From Thysanoteuthis rhombus (taxonomy: Eukaryota; Mollusca; Cephalopoda; Oegopsida; Thysanoteuthidae), in assembly GCA_963457665.1 (NCBI GenBank), contig OY735212.1, positions 2,239,397 to 2,303,396 on the forward strand: 64,000 nucleotides of DNA, read 5' to 3'. Positions 10,147 through 21,609 of this stretch are shown in pieces. A model generated the notes under the pieces. That model did not search any database and was not told the origin of the DNA. It was given only the letters and a program-made list of their open reading frames with translations. How positions within the stretch are numbered: the first letter of the stretch is position 1; each line of letters starts with the position of its first letter. A program made the position numbers and the translations under genes.

Positions 10147-10425
10147 AAAACTGCCTTCGATGTTGATTAATGTATCTAGTGAATGTCCACTTCGTGCAAT
10201 TGCCAGTTGTCGAGTAATCGCTGTAAACGCACTCATACATACATACTCTACAATTTTAATTAGATTTTTTATTTGATTTATCGAGAACCGCTGATCTAAA
10301 CAACTTCAAACTCGACATTACACTGCCTTCTGCGCTGATTGATATATCTGCTAAATGTCATCTTCGTACAATCGTCGAGTTATCACAGTGCACACAAACG
10401 CACTCACACGCACACATACTCTAAC
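10147..10425 (+). repeat. Two diverged tandem units, ~173-bp period
   Basis: Bases 10147-10250 and 10320-10425 share ACTGCCTTC, a TGATTRATRTATCT block, AATGTCCACTTCGTGCAAT against AATGTCATCTTCGTACAAT, GTCGAGTAATC against GTCGAGTTATC, and a closing ACGCACTCA...CATACTCTA block. About 70 bp of less similar sequence separates them. Function unknown. Confidence 0.65.
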
Positions 10426-10429
10426 ACTG

Positions 10430-12600
10430 AACACAAAGAATACTTCGAATGTAATTAGATACCGGTGATACAAAGTTTTATTTTAATTCTATCTTGTCAG
10501 CCTCATAGCCGAGGTGATTATAAATTGGCATTCTGGGTCGGTATGAAATATAGCCGGCTGTAGAGGGATTATGGCACACCTAACTCAGGTAATAGTCGGA
10601 ACTTTGTTGTAAAGTGCTGAAGTCTGTGACGGGGCTCCGTTGATCACTTGTTGGTTTCACGTGTATTTGCCTCCTTGCTCTCCACTTCATTACAAAAAAT
10701 GGTTTGGGTTTGATTCTTCTTCCGTTTGTCGTAGATAGGTTGGATAGAACGCTGGAAAGTCAGCTAGTTTTATAAAAGGAAATGGAGTTTCTCTATAGTA
10801 TGTGCAACCTTTTATTTCTTTTTTCTCTTGCAAAAGTACTCTCTCTGGGAAAACTGCACTCTTAAGGACGTGTGAAATGTGTTTCATAATCTTATCAATC
10901 AAATTTCTCTGTAGTTATAATCTGTGAAACAAACACACCAGCGTAAATGTTATGATCGCTACATTTGGTTACGTTTCCTTTCGTCTTTCGTCCTCTCCAA
11001 CAATCTATCTTCATTTTTTTTTCTTCGCTTTATCTCATGTCACTACACTACATTGTTAAAAGACTGTAGCAAGCGAGAAATAACGGGTCCACTTACGGGG
11101 TACTTCAGTGTCTTTTGTGGACTAACTGGACTCTCTGTGGGGCTGTTGGGCACATATACTTTCTAGACATTTAGCCCAACTCTGTCTCGGTCTAAGCTTT
11201 CCCAACCCATTGAATGGTACGCAACATTAAAACTAATCATTGCTCTGACATGGATCGAAGCTCTGATTGCATCATCTACATTCTTTTAATAGCTGAACAA
11301 CATATCTTAATCGACATTTTTTGGTCTGGTATAAAATATCGATTGATAAAATCAGGCATTTATTCTAATTCCATTTACCATCCGATGAATCCTCATATCT
11401 GCATTGTTCACCGACAAAATAGAATTCCATAACTAACAAAGTCGGTCACTAAGTACAAACTACTGCGTACTTATCCAGAAGTATTCTGCTTTCGAAATTT
11501 GTCATTAACCTCTCCATATTGCAACGCATATTTAGGACTGTTTGAGCTCCAAACTTTCATTTGGTCTTTAAGGCAAGAAAAGCGTTTGTCCCTTGAAAGA
11601 CTGGCAAAACAGAAGTTTCCAATGATTCTCTTATGTGACCGTGTGCCACACTACGCAAAGCTCAGTGAATACTTTTGTAAAGTTTATCACGCACGCGGAA
11701 TACGACGAATTTGTTAACATACTTAATCTTTTGAATGAAACTTTGATTATTGCAGTTCTATGATTTCACTACGAATGACAGAAAAGGCGGGAAACACGCA
11801 TTACAACGGAGGGTGAAGGTGGAGCGGAGTGTTGCCACACGAGAGGACAATTTATGGGTTGATGTTTCCTGACGTAGTTTTGGGGGTAGAATTCTAATTT
11901 GGATGTTGATCAGGCGTAGGAGGAGGTCTTTCCGAGATATAGAGGGGGTTGGAGGCGAACAATTCATTAGATGTAATATCAATCGATTTTGTAAGGTAAA
12001 TATCAGATAGCCATGTTGAAAGCAGTTTATTTGCAAGTTTAGATGAAATATTGCTGTGACAGGACTCGAAATATGCAATTTCCGTTTTCCTCTCGGGAAA
12101 GGAAGAACATAGCGAAAACCTTGAGCTAACAAGCTACATGATTATAAATCTTCATTGTTTATAATCTCTAATTTTGTTCATCGGTCTCCATGGACTTTTA
12201 AGTCTCCTTCATTCGCTTTCCCAGCATAATCCCATTACCTCCTCTCAAATCTACATCTTCAGCCTTGGAAAAATCAGAAATATCCTCAGGGTAGGTATCC
12301 GATATTCAATCGACGGTAAAGTAATCATTCCATCCATGCACATTTGGCTCCCCTGATTCGATAATTGGACATAATGCATGCCTCCATATCATCACATTGA
12401 AATTCGCACGCCTTATGTTCCTTTTCAGGCTTCCTTTACACGATGGTAACAAAAACGGATATGTGACTTCATTGTCAATTGCAAAATTTCTCAAAAATAT
12501 CGCTTTTTTGCACCAACGACCGATTCTAGCATAATTTCTACATAAAGGGGATACACAAATTTCTCCAGACATGAAACTAAATTTTCCCCGAAGCAACTTC
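10430..12600. other. Unassigned sequence
   Basis: About 2.2 kb with no gene or repeat family I can name. The 124-codon minus-strand frame at 11758-12132 and a 96-codon one at 12306-12596 have no recognisable motif and are not supported as genes. Confidence 0.4.
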
Positions 12601-14565
12601 CTGTTTCAAGACAAATGAAGGCTGCAACATACTCTTGTCTGTCTTTTATTACTATTAAGATGCCTTCTTCTCTTTTAGAAATAAAACTGAGATGTCATTC
12701 CAAATCCAAGTTCAAGTCAACATCCCTTTAGGTCTAGATATTGATTCTTTTGTTCCAAAATGATTTTTCTCCTGTCGTAGCAACTAAATTCAGATTGTCA
12801 ACTTCCTTAACGAATGAGCCTTAAACCACTCCTGGAACATTTTGAATGTGAGCTTCACGAAATAACGCGTGGATGGTTTCAGCAAAGCACTCATGAACAT
12901 ATCAGCTGTAATCGTAACTGTTTCTGGAAATTACCCCTTTGATTCTTTTTTAGGTGCGAATCCCTGCCTGATTCACAATCTCCTCAAAACCATCCATTAC
13001 AAATTTCCCGATGTTTCCAAAATATTCCATCATGGAATAGAAACCCCCAAAAGGTATTATGATGTTACCTATAAGGTTATTCCATACCACATGTTCGAAC
13101 TTCACTGCCGCTCTGGCTTCCTCTGTGATATGTGCAAATTGAGCTTTTGTTTCGTTTGCAGAATATTGAGATTGTTTTATGCTCTCTAATACAGTGCTGT
13201 ACTCTGTTATAGAATCCTTAATCGATTACAGGAATTCAATGTTTTTCTACTTGAATCTAATAACTCATAACACACTTTAGGAGATACACTGAGGTGATTC
13301 TAAGAATACTGTTCTCATAAGTTTCCAAAGGAAAACTAACTTGTCTGCACAGTATCCATCAAATCCTTTGCTTTGTATCTCCTCAAATTCTGATGCGTCT
13401 TTGTGTGGTACAATTTTATATCGAGATAACTCCAATGGTTTGGAAGTGATTGTGCTCCGCTTGGATTTTGTTCTTCGATGTTTGTTTGAGCCTCAATAGA
13501 TTCTTATGTCTTCATCTGGTATGTTATCCCATGCATAGTATGCAAACTTTAAAAAAATCTTCTTTTTTGACATCGAAATCGTCCCACCAAGAAAACAATT
13601 AGTACGTGATCTGTTTCATTCGATGCTAGTAACCACAAAGGAACATCGGGAGATCTCAGTTTCTAAACAAATTCCGTCTGGGCAGTGTCGATGAGGATTA
13701 ACTTATCGTAGTTGCAACAATGGCTAAAACTATCAGAAAGTTTAATGGGAATTTTCTTGATCTTTAAACTGTGAACTCCTATTCTTAAAAGAACATGCTT
13801 CATTGTCAAGAAGTTTCTTCAGGAAACAGCACGGACAAGGTGTTGAGAAAATGATTCAATATATAGGCGGAATTTATCACCAGGAGAATGATTTGTTAAG
13901 TGAATGATGTTGAGGATGAATTCCATCACAATCTATGGAGAATATTGATCTTCCGACCTGAAAGAATTAACAGTTGGTAACCTGGGCAAATCTGATGCTT
14001 ACTTAATCATTGATTTGATATCAGATCAAAATATGCCAGCAGCCCCTTTCTGAATAGACCATTTACTCTTGGGCTATTTTCAACTTGTTCCTTGTTTTTC
14101 GTGGACGAATTGGAGACTGTTGATTGGTGTATTTTTCGTGCACCCAAATACTTGCCAGAATTTCTTAGCTGGAAATATTGAGGAGTATGACTTCATCTTT
14201 GTGAGGTTTGGCAGCATCTTGCAGTAATTTACGAGTCGGAATGTTTTGCAGGACTTGGATACCATGTTCCAATTCTTTTACTTCTAACGGAATATTACTG
14301 TTGAATTTCATGCATTTATTGAGACAATGTTTCGGAGTTATCAAACATTCTTTTCTCTTTATTCAAAGTGAGGTCTTCGAGTTCTTATCTTGGTTGGCTG
14401 TAACTGACATTGCCATTGCAAAATCTGGAATGGAAATAAAGCTTCCCCTCCATCAAATCTGTGGGGAAGAATCAATCTATTTTTGATGGGCAGGAGCTCT
14501 ACCAAGTTGAAGACGAGCATCTTTGCGATGAACTAATCTCTCAAAAGTTCGTCTTTGCAGCTCAA
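12600..14565 (-). pseudogene. Unidentified coding-like relic on the minus strand
   Basis: Reading the minus strand from about 14560 to 12600 gives a run of protein-like segments in shifting frames: a QRRTFERLVHRKDARLQLG block, PLEVKELEHGIQVLQNIPTR with KLLQDAAKPHKDEVILL (around 14250), VMEFILNIIHL with SPGDKFRLYIESFSQHLVRA (around 13900), CNYDKLILIDTAQTEFV and SPDVPLWLLASNETDHVLI (around 13650), AYYAWDNIPDEDIRIY (around 13540) and a K-P-rich block near 13420. The composition and heptad-like texture look like decayed protein rather than random sequence, but many stops and frameshifts intervene. I do not recognise the family. It could be a retroposed host gene or part of a transposon. Confidence 0.4.
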
Positions 14566-15030
14566 TTAAGCTTGTTTTTTTTAAAATGTAACCCTAATCG
14601 ACAATACAATGGTTTTTATCTTTCTACATACTTCTAGCCAAACGATATTTGCAAAGAATAACAAATTATGAAACTTGAAAAAATGATAAAACTGTATTTA
14701 AAAAAAGAAGGGCAATATTGCAAAATGAAACACAGAAATAATTTTCCGCCTCCGTTCCTAAAAAGTTTGGAAGTACATATTTTGTGTCCCGTCATAATAA
14801 TACTTGCAAATCAACTGTTTTAAACATTTCTATCTGATACTTTCCCCACAAAACTGATTGTTATACTGCACGATGAACTTCTTGCTATATAATGGATCTT
14901 ACTGCTACAGTTGTATGTATGTATCACTGTTCCCCACTTAGGACCTTTTCGAGGGTTGCGTGGGTTTAGGTAAACACTGGCAATTGTTGGTAGGCCAAAC
15001 TTCCGGATTGGCAGGCCTGTTGAAGCTTCG
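14566..15030. other. Unassigned AT-rich sequence
   Basis: No gene recognised. The segment from about 14935 to 15030 may be the body of the adjacent 5S-derived repeat read on the minus strand. Confidence 0.4.
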
Positions 15031-15126
15031 TCCTAGTATTTCTCAATAGTCACTCATTTAGGTGATTACCAGGCTAAACGTAGCTTAACTTCGATGGTCA
15101 TACGAGAACCAGTGTATTTAACGTGA
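15031..15126 (-). repeat. 5S rRNA-derived SINE-like repeat, copy 3
   Basis: On the minus strand this reads CACGTTAAATACACTGG, TTCTCGTATGACCATCG, AAGTTAAGCTACG, TTTAGCCTGGTAATCACC and AATGAGTGACTATTGAG, then AAATACTAGG. This follows 5S rRNA from the CACGTTGAA block to the GAATACC block with scattered substitutions; box A (AAGTTAAGC) is intact. It is more diverged in box C than copy 2. The downstream body cannot be clearly aligned with copies 1 and 2. Confidence 0.68.
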
Positions 15127-15344
15127 TTTAGCTGAATCTCCTAAGCACATTTCTTCTTGCGTTGGACGTATCTTTTCAAATGTTTTCGTATGACTCGATG
15201 GTCGATTGAACCACAAAAGTGAGCACTCTACTGCCGTACCACGATGACCGGCTCTGTCGCTATTAACAGGTTGAACTTAAAAACAGGGAAATGGTCTAAA
15301 ATTTGACCATGACACTGAGCAGCGCAATTAAGGTTCCTGGATAA

Positions 15345-15612
15345 GGAGTGTTAGTTTGTGGTTGCTTATGTGTAAAAAAAAGAATGTCAAAATCAATTAT
15401 TCCCTTCAAACTTTGGTTTTGTGACAGTGATATCCGTTTGTAGATGATCCTTACTTATGTGATTAGAAATGCGCAAATCACCCGTTGTCCAATCGAAAAT
15501 GAATAGTTTTCTAATTGGCATTGTTGTGGTCACAAAAGCAACGTCTGTTGGGAATATCCGCCATTTTCTATACTCTTTTTACAAATAATCAATCAGTAAA
15601 CAACACTTAACA
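15345..15612 (+). repeat. Dispersed repeat family Z, copy 1
   Basis: Shares ordered blocks with 30.57-30.84 kb on the same strand: GTTAGTTTGTGGTTGCTTA, TATTCCCTTCAAACTTTG, ATGTGATTAGAAAT, CCCGTTGTCCAA, AGTTTTCTAAT, GTCACAAAAGCAACG and TTTTCTATAC. I see no coding function and cannot name the family. Confidence 0.6.
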
Positions 15613-16079
15613 ACCAGTAAAAAAAAAATTATAAAAAGTTCCGCTTATATTGCATCATCTTGTAAATAAAAGTTACTGCTGCATTTAGAACATAGCAAAT
15701 GAGTTGTTGGTGCCATAGTTAATGGGTTAAATTTCCAAGAAAACAGTCTAAAATGTGGCCCATAATTAGTCGATTAATCAGTTGATTGCCCTCTGAAGAA
15801 TTGATCTGACACAATCTTGTTGGCCAGGAATAACAAATTCAGATGCAATTAATGTGTGGCATAAAGTCATTAGAAGTTCTAGAACGGAACGATGTATCAT
15901 CTTCCCTCAAGTAATACAAAGCTGTAATGATTATGGAAGACCAATTTAGCCAAAATTGCAGAAGAATTAGTTAGGAATAAAGTGAAAAAAGGAAAACTGA
16001 AGTCAAAATAAAAAAAAAGTTTTAAATTATTTTAAATGACTGGAACAAAAGCTACACGAAAAACAAACAAAAAATCAAC
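15613..16079. other. Unassigned sequence
   Basis: AT-rich sequence with A-runs; nothing recognised. Confidence 0.4.
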
Positions 16080-16700
16080 AGTTCTGGTTTTGGTTGAGAG
16101 TTTCAAATCGAAATTGAATCGAAGAGAGAGATGAAAGAGTTTTAAGTTATTTTTGAATGATTGAAAAAGTGGATCCATGAAATAGAAGAATAAATGAATG
16201 AATTTGAAGAAGAGAAAAATTGGAACAAAACGTAGCAGGGAATAAAGAGTGGATTAAAAAGGAAAGGAGAGGGAGAGAGGGGGATAAGAAAAACAATTTG
16301 AAGAGGTAAATGGGAGGGAGAGGAAGAGAGAAAGAGAGAGAGAGAGAGAGCAAAGTAGAAAGTAGTAGAAAAAAGAAAATGAATGTGAGAGAGATGGAAG
16401 GAGAAAAAGGTAATATATAGAAAATAAGATTTTGAAAAAATCAAAATGAATGAACACCAGACGATAAATGAATGTAAAAAGAAAGAAATAACGAAAGAAA
16501 CCAAGAAAGAAAGACTATAAAAAATAAATATTAACAAAAAAGAAAATGTCCCTTTTCCCCCAAGAAGTAGATAAGGGGAAAAAGTGTGTAAATGAAAGAG
16601 ACAAAAGGGAAAAATGATTGAAAAAGGTCGAATATATATATAAAAAAAACGAATATAAACGTGGGTAATGACATTAATGAACATGATAATAAGAACAATA
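16080..16700. repeat. Purine-rich tract, GA-based
   Basis: About 600 bp with strong strand asymmetry: the plus strand is dominated by A and G (GAGAGAG, GGGAGA, GAAAGAAAGAA) including a clean (GA)n run near 16327-16350. Stop-poor minus-strand frames (up to 180 codons rich in Ser, Leu, Phe) result from the composition and are not genes. Confidence 0.75.
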
Positions 16701-16774
16701 AAAACAATTATTGATTAGATTAAATATTTTCAAAAGTTAAGTGAATGAAGGTATCAGATAAGGCATGACAAAAT

Positions 16775-16835
16775 ATCATTGGAATTCATTGAGAACCTTT
16801 GCGGATATTGTATGGATAAACATGAGTAAAGACAT
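16775..16835 (-). repeat. Family Y fragment
   Basis: ATTGGAATTCATTGAGAACC followed by TTTGCGGATATTGTATGG is the same block seen at 6.23 kb (GGAATTCATTGAGAACTTTT). Confidence 0.5.
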
Positions 16836-17084
16836 ACATTTATGAAGAAAACGAAAATATATTGCTCAACTGGAAAGAAAAAATCTTGAATCTGTCTCCA
16901 ACTTTAAGTAAGTCTTCTTCACTCAATGATCTACGCCCCAAGAAACTTGCATTGACGTTCGTGGAGAACTTAGAAAGATATTGCATAAATATATAGCTAC
17001 TAAGTAAGGGAAGTAACAGTGTAAAAATCAATGGATCTGCCCACATATTTAATCATGTCTTGTGCTGTAGACATATAGCTACGA

Positions 17085-17215
17085 TGCAGGGGAGTTCTGT
17101 AGCCCATTGTTCAACTTATCATAAAATTGAATTGAAATTCGTTCAGAACATTTGGAGATATCAAATGGATAGATGAACTGGCAGACAGACACGAGTGAAT
17201 ACATATACCTCTTCC
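17085..17215 (-). repeat. Family Y fragment
   Basis: TAGCCCATTGTTCAACTTAT, TTGAAATTCGTTCAGAAC, ATTTGGAGATATCAAATGG and AACTGGCAGACAGACACG correspond in order to the 6.20-6.30 kb copy. Confidence 0.55.
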
Positions 17216-17500
17216 AACTTCTTTGACAGAGCTAAATGATTGAGAGAAGCAGCCGAACCTAATTACATGTATATTTTAATAAGAAAATATCGTCTGATTT
17301 TCAATTGTCAATCGTAGACAATATTTGTTTCATTTCATTATCCATGTCAGCCATCTTTAAATCATAGAGTCTCTGTTGTTTGTTTCAACACCAACGAAGA
17401 AAGGTTTAATTATTTTCTATTGCTATTATTAATTAATCAAGCGATTGTTTATTGGTCAGGTCGGTAATTCAATAATTGTTGATACGGGAATCATTGTGAT
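17216..17500. other. Unassigned sequence
   Basis: Nothing recognised. Confidence 0.35.
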
Positions 17501-17906
17501 CACCATAAATGATAGTTTCAGAGGTTGTATGAGAGGGGAAAAAAAAGAATGACGGATGAAGAGAGGGAAAAACAGAGAAAGGGAGAAGAGATGTGAAATA
17601 GTAGAGGAAAGATAGAAGGAGAAAAGAAAACATCGAGAAAGGAAGAAAAAGAATGAAGAAAGAAATATAGCGAGAGAGAAGGAGAGAAAGGTAAAAGAGG
17701 GAGATAAATAAATAGGTAAATAAATAATCAGTGGAATAGATTTTTAAAGAAATAAGAGAGAAAGAGAATGAGTGAAGAGAGAGAGAGAGAGAGAGAGGGG
17801 AAAACGGAAGCAAAGGGGAGAAAAAAGAAAATGAAGTGGAAAAGATATGTACATATATATATTTAGAGAGAGAGAGAGAGAGAGAGTGAGAGAGAGAGAG
17901 AGGCAT
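17500..17906. repeat. Second purine-rich tract with (GA)n
   Basis: About 400 bp of A/G-dominated plus strand, similar in texture to 16.1-16.7 kb, with GA dinucleotide runs at about 17777-17798 and 17865-17902 separated by a short TATATAT stretch. Confidence 0.75.
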
Positions 17907-18460
17907 TTAAATACGTTAACATCTGACAAGTAGCATCAATTTTAATTTTCTAGAACAGACCGTAATAATAAACGACTGAAGGTCAGTGACTTGGCAGAAT
18001 ACTTGTAAAATATTAATTTTCCTGATTTTGGATGGCCAAAAGAGGCTAGATCTTCCTGAAGAATGGCTAAAATTTGGTACATTTTATTTTCTGGTAACTG
18101 TATCTGCTCCCAAAGCTCATACAAAGGCTAAAAACGTATAAATATACAACGTATTGATCGGATATTAGCGTTCATATAATGTTATTCTCGGTCTGAAGAT
18201 CTAAACATTCAAATAAACATTATTCTCGGTCTGAAAGCACTATTCCTTATATTTACGTATAAATATTTATCTATATTGATTTATACTACTACAACTACTA
18301 CTACTAGCCAATTTTGGCCATTTAAAAACATTTTCTATTTTAACCATTCAAAATGACCGAATCAAGAAATGACCGTTCGTCCAGAGAGTTATCGCATAGA
18401 TTTCGCTTTTAGTGTACACTTATTTACTAAACATAGCATAAGGCCACAAGTATATCAAGC
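17907..18460. other. Unassigned sequence with a short duplication
   Basis: No gene. ATTCTCGGTCTGAA occurs twice, at about 18183 and 18218, with similar ACATTC/ACATTA context: a local 35-bp duplication. Confidence 0.45.
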
Positions 18461-18461
18461 T

Positions 18462-18540
18462 CAATATTTTGTAGCAATGATCTGCGACACGAACTTGTTA
18501 CCCATTACACCACGATTGGGCTCCATATGTCTTCTGTCAT
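18462..18540 (-). repeat. tRNA-like (A-box) SINE fragment
   Basis: On the minus strand GCCCAATCGTGGTGTAATGG then GTAACAAGTTCGTGTCGC looks like the 5' half of a tRNA with an A-box. No B-box is visible, so this is at most a decayed SINE head. Confidence 0.35.
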
Positions 18541-19066
18541 ACTATATGTCCGACGTGCACGAACAGATATTCAATTAGGTAAAACTTATGCAATATATAT
18601 CTATTCATAAATAAATATACGCAATCTGTCTGCTAAACTTATTTTTCATGTTGACTGGGTATACATATATTACGTATCTCTGGTCATTACTTTGATGTGT
18701 GCACCAATACATTTATGAATCAATGTTATATTCTTACAAATTTATTCATATTAGAAAATCATGCGTATAAATGATTACATATTCACATAGACATTTACAT
18801 TCATAGGACAGGACTCACACACACACACACACACGAACCTCTATAGGTAAATTAATAAGTCTGTTGCCTCCTAATGAAAAAAAGCACATATCTCACATGA
18901 CAAATATTTATTTTTCAACATTATCTCTCTCCTTGACGATACACTTGAATCATAGGTGAATATTGATGTCATAAATTGAATATTATGCCGTGAGAGTTTA
19001 AGATTAAAATTCAGCTAATGATTAACTACCTATCATACTATGGACTTATTGATCAACTCTCTCCTC

Positions 19067-19110
<44 letters not shown>

Positions 19111-21094
19111 CAAATATAGATATAGATAGGTATGGATATAGATATTGGTATCAATTCACTCAATCTGTGTTTCCGGTAATGTCTACAACGTTAATGATAT
19201 TAGATTATGAGTTACATTAGATTTTTTTACGACAACTAGATTCTTGCGAGCGGCTAAAGGCGGCCTGCATTTGTCATGCGATATTCAATTCCATCTTTAG
19301 CTACAATGACTTCCAGAGTTTCAGAACATGTTGATTCTCCTTTTTCTCTTTCTTCTATCTTGCTAACAGTAATGATTTATAACTTTATCTCGTATCATTA
19401 TCATTGTAATAGCCCTATATACAAATATATTATGTACTTATATAAATAGCAACAATATATATGCCTGTTTGGTAGATGCGAGGTCACCGAAACAATGTTG
19501 ATGAAAGCGACGATTGGAAAGCGAAGAGAAAAAAACTTTGATAGAAAAGCATGTGTAACATCTCAATTTTTTTCATTATCAACAGGGCATTTTCGACGGG
19601 TACCAGCCATCTTTTTTAAATTTTAAAATTTACTGCAGCGCTGGGAAAATTGTTTGTTGTTTACTTGTTTAAGGTTTGAAGAAATAAACTGCCATATTTC
19701 TGTGTTGCAGGTTGTTTTGTAGAAGCAGGAGGGGACGTGTTTGTATCTCCATAGGTAACTGTTATATGTCTCTGTTGGTGTTGGGCTTGTCTTAGATACG
19801 GTAGGGCAATGGAAGGAGGTATCGGAACTGAATTTTTTTTAGAATAGAGAGGTGGTGTCTAGCATTTGATAGATAGGTGTTGACATATATTGGACTGGGC
19901 TTAAGTAGGGTGTGTTGTTTTTTTAAAAATCTCTTCGGTTGATAATGAGTGAGATCTTTCTTTTTTTAAAGGGATGGTATGTGAGAGTTTGTAATAATTC
20001 AAGCAACCACCATTCCAACTTTCCCCGAACCTATCTCATCAATAATATTCATACATACAGATGTATCGAAGCAGACTATGTATCCCAATGCAATAACGAA
20101 TTCGGTTAGCATGCGCTGTTCCCGAACTTTTGCGTATCACCTAACACACACCTAAGACAGTGTGTGTGTCTGTGTGTACGTGTGAGCGTAAGTATCAGTA
20201 AATTATGTATTCAAAACGTTGAAAAAATTGTTGCAAACCGTTGTTTGCCGAAACATCCATAGACAGGTCTATTTTCCATCGAGGGGGATAACAATTAAAT
20301 AATAATCCAGAAGTAGTTTCCCTTACTTATTTTCTATGTTTTTATTTTTTATTTTTTGCAACTGCTTAAAAATCCAGGTTCGTTTTGGTTGAAGATGAAC
20401 AAAGATATACGGAAGAACATAATGTTATTGATATTCTTCCGAGTACTTCGCCATCGGAAAATTATTCAAATAGCGTCATCATGTTTTGACAGCAGGGGTG
20501 AGCTGGTATATTTAGAGAACTTTATCTCAAGTCTTCATCACTTTCGTAGTATTGTTCAATGTTTATTTCACTCTTTTGTAGTCAGTATGCAATTCTTTTT
20601 CTGTATATAACTACTTTTGAATTCAATACAGTGAATCAATATTTGAAAAAAGCTCGGCTGGGTATGAATGGAATTCGTAATCTTTTGTTAGAATAAAAGT
20701 TTCTTTTGAGTGCAGCTTGCAAAACGGGTGTTTGCAAGCACAAGTGCATAACTTATGAGAAACTATGATTGCAAAAGTGCACTTTTCACTGGCCGGTTTT
20801 GATCTCCAATATTCCGAACTTGTTTGCCGGGATAGACAGGCATTTTTCCTAATGAATAAGCAATTGCAATATCTGTATTCGCAGACAAAACTCCCTGGCC
20901 AAAAGCTGAACTGAATCGAAGGCAAAACATACAAAAGTTTATCAGCATGACTGCCAAATGCAACAGCATTTGATGATTGGCTACTTTCATTAGATTAGCA
21001 TTTTGGTCCTTTGATATGTCAGAATTCGTTAGATCAATGGAAGACAGGAATGATAACTAATGTGAATATGAAAACCCACTCGATAAAGGTAATT
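18541..21094. other. Unassigned sequence with CA microsatellites
   Basis: About 2.5 kb with no supported gene. CA runs lie at about 18819-18834 and 19068-19110 and a TG run at 20160-20180. A 103-codon and a 75-codon minus-strand frame overlap each other at 20.62-20.99 kb and have no motif. Confidence 0.5.
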
Positions 21095-21595
21095 AAAACA
21101 GGTCCAGTTGGTCACTCAGAAGAAACCGTCTCGTGACCAACGTCCACTTGCAGTATTGCTTGTTGGGGGTGATCAACTATAGTGGGTGGACAATGCATAC
21201 GTTACTTCTTTTTTTTGTTACGCAGTGGTCATTAAAAAAGTTTGAAATATGAAGAACAAAAAACAAAACAAAAAACAAAAAAAAACAAAACAAAAAAACA
21301 AGCGTGAATGCTGTCGGACACAAAGTAAGGGACCAATTTAGCATGGACCTGAAAAATGAGCATCCACTGAAAAATACTTTTTAGTGGTGGAATTCAAAAT
21401 AAACAGACGCACCTTTATTCTTTTCTTTCTGTCTTTTTTTAATACTAAACATGAGTTGTAAATATTTAAAATTTTGACCCTCCAACTCCATTGGTACTGC
21501 TTGTATGCGTGATATATAGATAGCCAGCCAGCCAGACCCACCTGAATAATGAAAGAACATATGTTTCGAGATTTGGTGACAGTTTTGGTTAACTT
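21095..21595 (+). repeat. Dispersed repeat family X, copy
   Basis: In order: GTCCAGTTGGTCACTCAG, GAAACCGTCTCGTGACCAAC, a GGGGGTGATCAAC block, CATACGTTACTTC, an A-rich AACAAAA stretch, GTGAATGCTGTCGGACACAA, GGGACCAATTTAGCATG, then GACCCTCCAACTCCATTGG and tetranucleotide GCCAGCCAGCCAG. The same order is found at 45.3, 50.4 and 53.0 kb, and on the opposite strand at 32.5, 34.4 and 41.0 kb. Confidence 0.75.
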
Positions 21596-21609
21596 TTTCT
21601 TTTGATTAT

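Noticed and set aside
16142..16684. 180-codon minus-strand open frame
   Set aside because: It translates a GA-rich tract into Ser/Leu/Phe-rich low-complexity sequence and has overlapping open frames in other phases; compositional artefact.
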